From Watersipora subatra (taxonomy: Eukaryota; Bryozoa; Gymnolaemata; Cheilostomatida; Watersiporidae), in NCBI RefSeq assembly GCF_963576615.1, contig NC_088716.1, positions 61,474,228 to 61,538,227 of the forward strand: 64,000 nt of DNA. The letters run 5' to 3'. The first letter of the stretch is position 1. The number at the start of each line of letters is the position of its first letter. This document shows, piece by piece, positions 60,859 through 64,000 of this stretch. A program made the translations under genes and the position numbers. The notes under the pieces were generated by a model. That model made no database searches, was not told the origin of the DNA, and worked only from the letters and a program-made list of their open reading frames with translations.

Positions 60859-61245
60859 TTTCTTTTTCCCAAACAGGTTTACATACGGCAGTAAAATTTT
60901 GGCTCATGATTGGCTTTAGTAATTGAGTTTTAGTAACCAAAACTTACATCATTACATTAGAAATCAATAGTTATAATTAGAAATGAACACAAAATTCTAA
61001 ATAACGTAGCAAAACTGATGTTATCATTCAAAAAGTGCTGTTAAAACGTAAGAGGCGCTCACTTAAAACTCATTAATTTAAGCCATTTTGAATACAATTT
61101 TGGAATTTTGTGTTCCTCTGTAATTATAACTATTGACTTTCAATGTAATGATGTAGGTTTTGATTACTAAAACTCAATTACTAAAGCCAATCATGAGCCA
61201 AAATTTTACTGCCGTATGTAAACCTGTTTGGGAAAAAAATTTCGC
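60859..61245. repeat. Nested inverted repeat, ~140-bp arms
   Basis: The left arm (60859-61000) from TTTCCCAAACAGGTTTACAT to AACACAAAATTCTAA is the complement of 61102-61245 with few mismatches; the loop is ~100 bases. Confidence 0.9.
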
Positions 61246-61570
61246 TGCTCAGCTCTCATATAGATTGTTTTTTAGTTTGCTTTTTACATTCTACAATTGT
61301 TTTTGTCTCTTTAAATTTATAGAAATGAATATGCGCAAATCTCGCCAATATATATAATTTAAATATGTATACATATTTAAATTATTATTATTAAATTTCT
61401 GTAAATGAGACACCCCAATTACTCACTTTGCTTTCTTTACGAACCCGTGTTAGTTTTGCGTAACACAACTCAAGTTCATCAAAAACCCAGGTCGAGTTGT
61501 ACAACACGGCAACTCGAGTTGTACAATTCGAGTTGTGAACACGCAAGGCGAGGCACTGTAAGGCGCCATA

Positions 61571-61795
61571 GTATGCAGTATGACTAGCTGTACAGTTCAT
61601 ATATTGTACTTCTCATGAGATCTGGTATAATACCAGTGTGCAGTATGACTCGCTGTACAGTTCGTATATAGTAATTCTCATGAGGACGGATATGATACCA
61701 GTGTGCAGTATGATTAGCTGTACAGTCCATATATTTAGTAATTATCATGAGGTCTGATATGCTACCAGTATGCAGTATGACTAGCTGTAAATAAT
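61571..61795. repeat. ~68-bp tandem repeats in intron 2 of copy 3
   Basis: Four units of CAGTATGACTAGCTGTACAG with TAATTCTCATGAGG and GATAC/CAG-type spacers; further units lie at 60222-60265 and 62220-62320. Copies 1 and 2 have only about one or two units. Confidence 0.85.
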
Positions 61796-61854
61796 GGCAT
61801 GCTTCTGTCATGTAGTGATAATGCTTGGTAGTGTTCTCTAGTAGAAAAACACAC

Positions 61855-62211
61855 CAACAGGACTAGGTTTTTATAAGCTACCTTGGGTGGTCCTAACACT
61901 TATTAAGGGCTTCTTCTGGAACTGTCAGATTAACCTGAAGGGATACATTTTTGCAACACCTCCAGTCTGACAGAGCCAGGTAGCCATTTCACTTGTCCAA
62001 TGTGCGAAGGACAGAGGTGGATCTTTAATGTGCCCACGTTGTCAGTGTGGTACACGGGGCCTCCAAGTTATGGTCTAGATCCAAAAGACCCAGCAATTTA
62101 GAGTTGAAAGCTTGCTGAGAGCTTTTTGTCAGATTGGCATTAAGCAGGGCTTGAACCACCAGCCTCATGGTTGATAGTCAAAGATGATACCACTAAGCCA
62201 CCCTGACACCC
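61855..62211 (-). repeat. tRNA-derived SINE, minus strand
   Basis: On the minus strand the head reads GGTGTCAGGGTGGCTTAGTGG (A-box at plus 62190-62200) and GTGGTTCAAGCCC (B-box at plus 62147-62157), with tRNA-like spacing. The body includes GTGTACCACACTGACAACG and GCACATTAAAGATCC, a motif I associate with central domains of marine-animal SINEs. Target duplication is not clear. It is inserted among the ~68-bp repeats. Confidence 0.75.
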
Positions 62212-62519
62212 TGTTTAGCTGTACAGACCCTGTATGACTAGCTGTACAGTTCACATATCTAGTAATTCTTATGAGGTATGATGTGGTACCAGTGAGCAGT
62301 ATGACTAGTTGTACAGTCAATTTATCTTTGTGAGACTTTGTTGGGAGAATTTGCGAGATTCTTTGAAACTTTGTGAAACTTTGTTGAAAGAATTTGTAAG
62401 ATTTTGTGAGATTTTGTGAGACTTTGTGATACTACTGTGTATGTGAGTATATATATACTCTTGCATACCTTTTAAGACCGTACTAGGAAAGTTAATATTT
62501 TCTTATTATAATGTGGCAG

Positions 62520-62585
62520 GAGAATCAAGGACTGCCTTTATATCAATCTCCAACCAGTGATCCGAACCCAGACAGCCTGGTCTAA
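62520..62585 (+). CDS. Cys-rich membrane protein copy 3, exon 3
   Basis: After acceptor TAATGTGGCAG, 22 codons (ENQGLPLYQSPTSDPNPD... and a stop) continue phase 0 from exon 2, ending DSLV, again [S/T]-x-V. The frame and stop position are kept despite many substitutions relative to copies 1 and 2. The intron is ~2.3 kb here against ~0.3 kb in copy 1 because of inserted repeats. Confidence 0.65.
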   Translation, partial: ENQGLPLYQSPTSDPNPDSLV

Positions 62586-62880
62586 ATCTTCACATCCATC
62601 TTTATACAAAAACCATCCATGTGCTCTAGGTGCTCTATATACATGTAGCTTCTCGACTAAGCTATCATCGTAGACAATCTCCTCAGCAATCTCCCATCAG
62701 AACCAAAGCACATTACTTCAAATCTTCATGTTCACGCATATCAAAGATTTATTTTGTAATAATGTTTATCAGCATTTAGAATTCTCTACAAATTCTCTGT
62801 TTTTTATGAAGTTTTCCAGACAAAAGTAAAATTAAAGTGTAGAACTTGATGCATTGAAAATCTCCTGCCTTTGCTACTGG
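62586..62880. other. 3' region of gene copy 3
   Basis: Aligned with 49881-50150. The copy-1 AATAAA reads AATAAT here. Confidence 0.4.
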
Positions 62881-62992
62881 TGCTCTGTATATTATTGTTT
62901 TTATCTCTTATAGCATTCTGCTCTGTATATTATTGTTTTTATCTCTTATAGCATTCTGCTCTGTATATTATTTTTTCTATCTCTAACATTCC
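62881..62992. repeat. 38-bp tandem repeat, three units
   Basis: TGCTCTGTATATTATTG... occurs at 62881, 62919 and 62957; the first two are identical and the third is diverged. Unit 1 has a single copy at about 50150-50190. Confidence 0.9.
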
Positions 62993-63383
62993 ATTCTCTT
63001 TTGTTCTATTAATTGTAAATATATCATTTTTAGTTTGTTCAAAGTTTTATGTTGCATATGTTTTTTGTATATTTGTATCTCATTCAGAATATAGACCTTA
63101 AAATTTGGCCGGACTCAACCATCACCTAATCACTGCCTTCATATGACCTCAAACTAATAGCAATCAGAAGACTCATGTGTAATCAAAAGTATTTTGTTAC
63201 TAGTGATACTTACTGAAATCCCACCATCCAATGAGAACAGAGCATCAGTTAGAGAATAATCTGGATGAACTTATTGTTTGCTTGTGAAATACTGTACTTT
63301 CACATGGCTGTCATCAAAATTGTATCTTTATACTAAAGCCAGTCTATGGAGCAATGGAAAACCCCAACAATTCATGAGATAAG

Positions 63384-64000
63384 ACGTAATTGGGCAGTGG
63401 TTTTCCTACTAATGAATCATTAAATGGAATAAATGGAATGATTCTATCTCAGCTGTTGTCATAAATACGAGAAATATTGTAATAGGTATATTGATCATTT
63501 CTTGCTTATACACTGTTTATCTCTGTGCAAGGTACCTACAGAGTAAGACAGTAATTGTGAACTCCTTGTATTTATGCCCTAAACAAACTAATCACTTTAT
63601 TATATGTGAGCCTTCAATAACTGGAAATATCTTGATTATTCCATTCATGAGGACGCCAGTGTTATGTTACCCAAGTGCAGTGCAACCACGTGTTGACATA
63701 TGAATGTTACGAAAACATGGTTCACACAGCTTTCCAGATAAATGATTTCATTCAGTTGGAAATCGGAATGCACAGGAAAAGCTACATGATGATCTTGAAT
63801 CGTTTGGATTTTCCAAAGCGACTAAAAGAGTCATGACCACTTTTTAGGGTGTGACCATGAATAATTGAGACATTATAAACAAACAAACCTTCCGGTCGGC
63901 TCCGGAAGGTCAATATGGTTCAATGAGGTCGATAAGGTCCAACCTTCCATTGAGCAACGAAAGGTTGGACCTTATCTTTGTTTTTAAGTAGTCATTAAGT
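63384..64000 (+). repeat. Tandem array, unit 4 (truncated by window end)
   Basis: Starts like the other units and reaches the AACCTTCC block (63885-63985) before the window ends. A fourth gene copy would be expected about 1.5-2 kb further right. This stretch is closer to unit 1 than to units 2 or 3. Confidence 0.8.
63491..63703 (+). pseudogene. 70-codon unit-specific frame, copy 4
   Basis: Reads IISCLYTVYLCARYLQSKTV and ICEPSITGNILIIP, but the equivalent start codon is ACG (ATACGAGAAATATTG). See 58235-58444. Confidence 0.2.

Larger units (their letters stand above)
60266..61570. mobile_element. Fold-back element inserted in intron 2 of copy 3
   Basis: Ends TATGGCGCCTTACAGTGCCT and its inverted copy, continuing into GTTGCGCGTTCACAACTCGAG, face each other 1305 bases apart. 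GTATGC flanks both sides (60260-60265 and 61571-61576). The paralogous introns of copies 1 and 2 show the empty site (CAGTATGCAGTATGA). It encodes no transposase. The 6-8-base duplication does not settle the superfamily. Inner inverted arms at 60859-61000 and 61102-61245 form a second fold-back. Confidence 0.85.
58149..63383 (+). repeat. Tandem array, unit 3 (~5.2 kb)
   Basis: Third copy of the unit. It lacks the AACCTTCC block and the TTAA element, and carries gene copy 3 with an intron enlarged by a fold-back element, a SINE and ~68-bp repeats. Confidence 0.85.

Noticed and set aside
62147..62211. tRNA gene on the minus strand
   Set aside because: Good A and B boxes, but they head a ~350-base SINE and the acceptor stem does not close convincingly.

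Overview
This window reads as AT-rich nuclear DNA from a multicellular eukaryote, most likely a marine invertebrate. Introns have GT-AG boundaries and genes are split into short exons. The DNA is packed with small non-autonomous DNA transposons, tRNA-headed SINEs, solo LTRs and minisatellites, and nothing looks like a bacterial operon. The mix (pogo-, Tc1-, hAT-, TTAA- and Harbinger-like short elements plus an element with internal ~120-bp tandem repeats) recalls molluscs and other lophotrochozoans, but the species cannot be named from what is visible. Coordinates and alignments were made by eye.

1-16 kb: mostly intron or intergenic DNA. A minus-strand gene is supported by two good exons (5988-6125 and the terminal coding exon 2339-2518, which join in phase) and by weaker candidates at 8053-8076, 8780-8905 and 11457-11498. 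Its product was not recognised. Mobile elements here are a mariner-like element holding a solo LTR (4084-5015), a fold-back element (6795-7712), a TTAA element (11884-12647) and a decayed Tc1-type transposase (13378-14040).

16-24 kb: a ~1.8-kb tandem segmental duplication. The second copy has been opened by a Harbinger-like element (20129-21255, itself carrying a solo LTR) and is followed by a pogo-like element (21981-23077) that holds a 120-bp hAT-type hairpin. 24-43 kb: few genes; SINEs; a 3.2-kb inverted repeat carrying a broken DDE-type transposase (29840-33075); and a three-copy repeat family at 35-39 kb.

43.2-46.2 kb: a minisatellite-bearing element with 19 units of 120 bp in two blocks, each ending in the same ~255-bp end domain.

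46.2-64 kb: the most interesting part. A 5-6.4-kb unit is tandemly repeated almost four times. Three units carry a paralogous gene for a small type I membrane protein: signal peptide, eight-cysteine ectodomain, Ser/Thr-rich stalk, one membrane span and a short tail. A third coding exon of 22 codons, too short to be found as an open reading frame, is conserved in all three copies and ends each protein in [S/T]-x-V, a class I PDZ-ligand pattern. Copies 1 and 3 look intact; copy 2 is a pseudogene. The cysteine domain differs between copies 1 and 3 mainly by amino-acid-replacing changes, while the adjacent stalk is nearly identical. That pattern suits a diversifying cell-surface receptor or recognition family, though function is unproven. 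Because the paralogues provide empty sites, several insertions in the array can be defined to the base.
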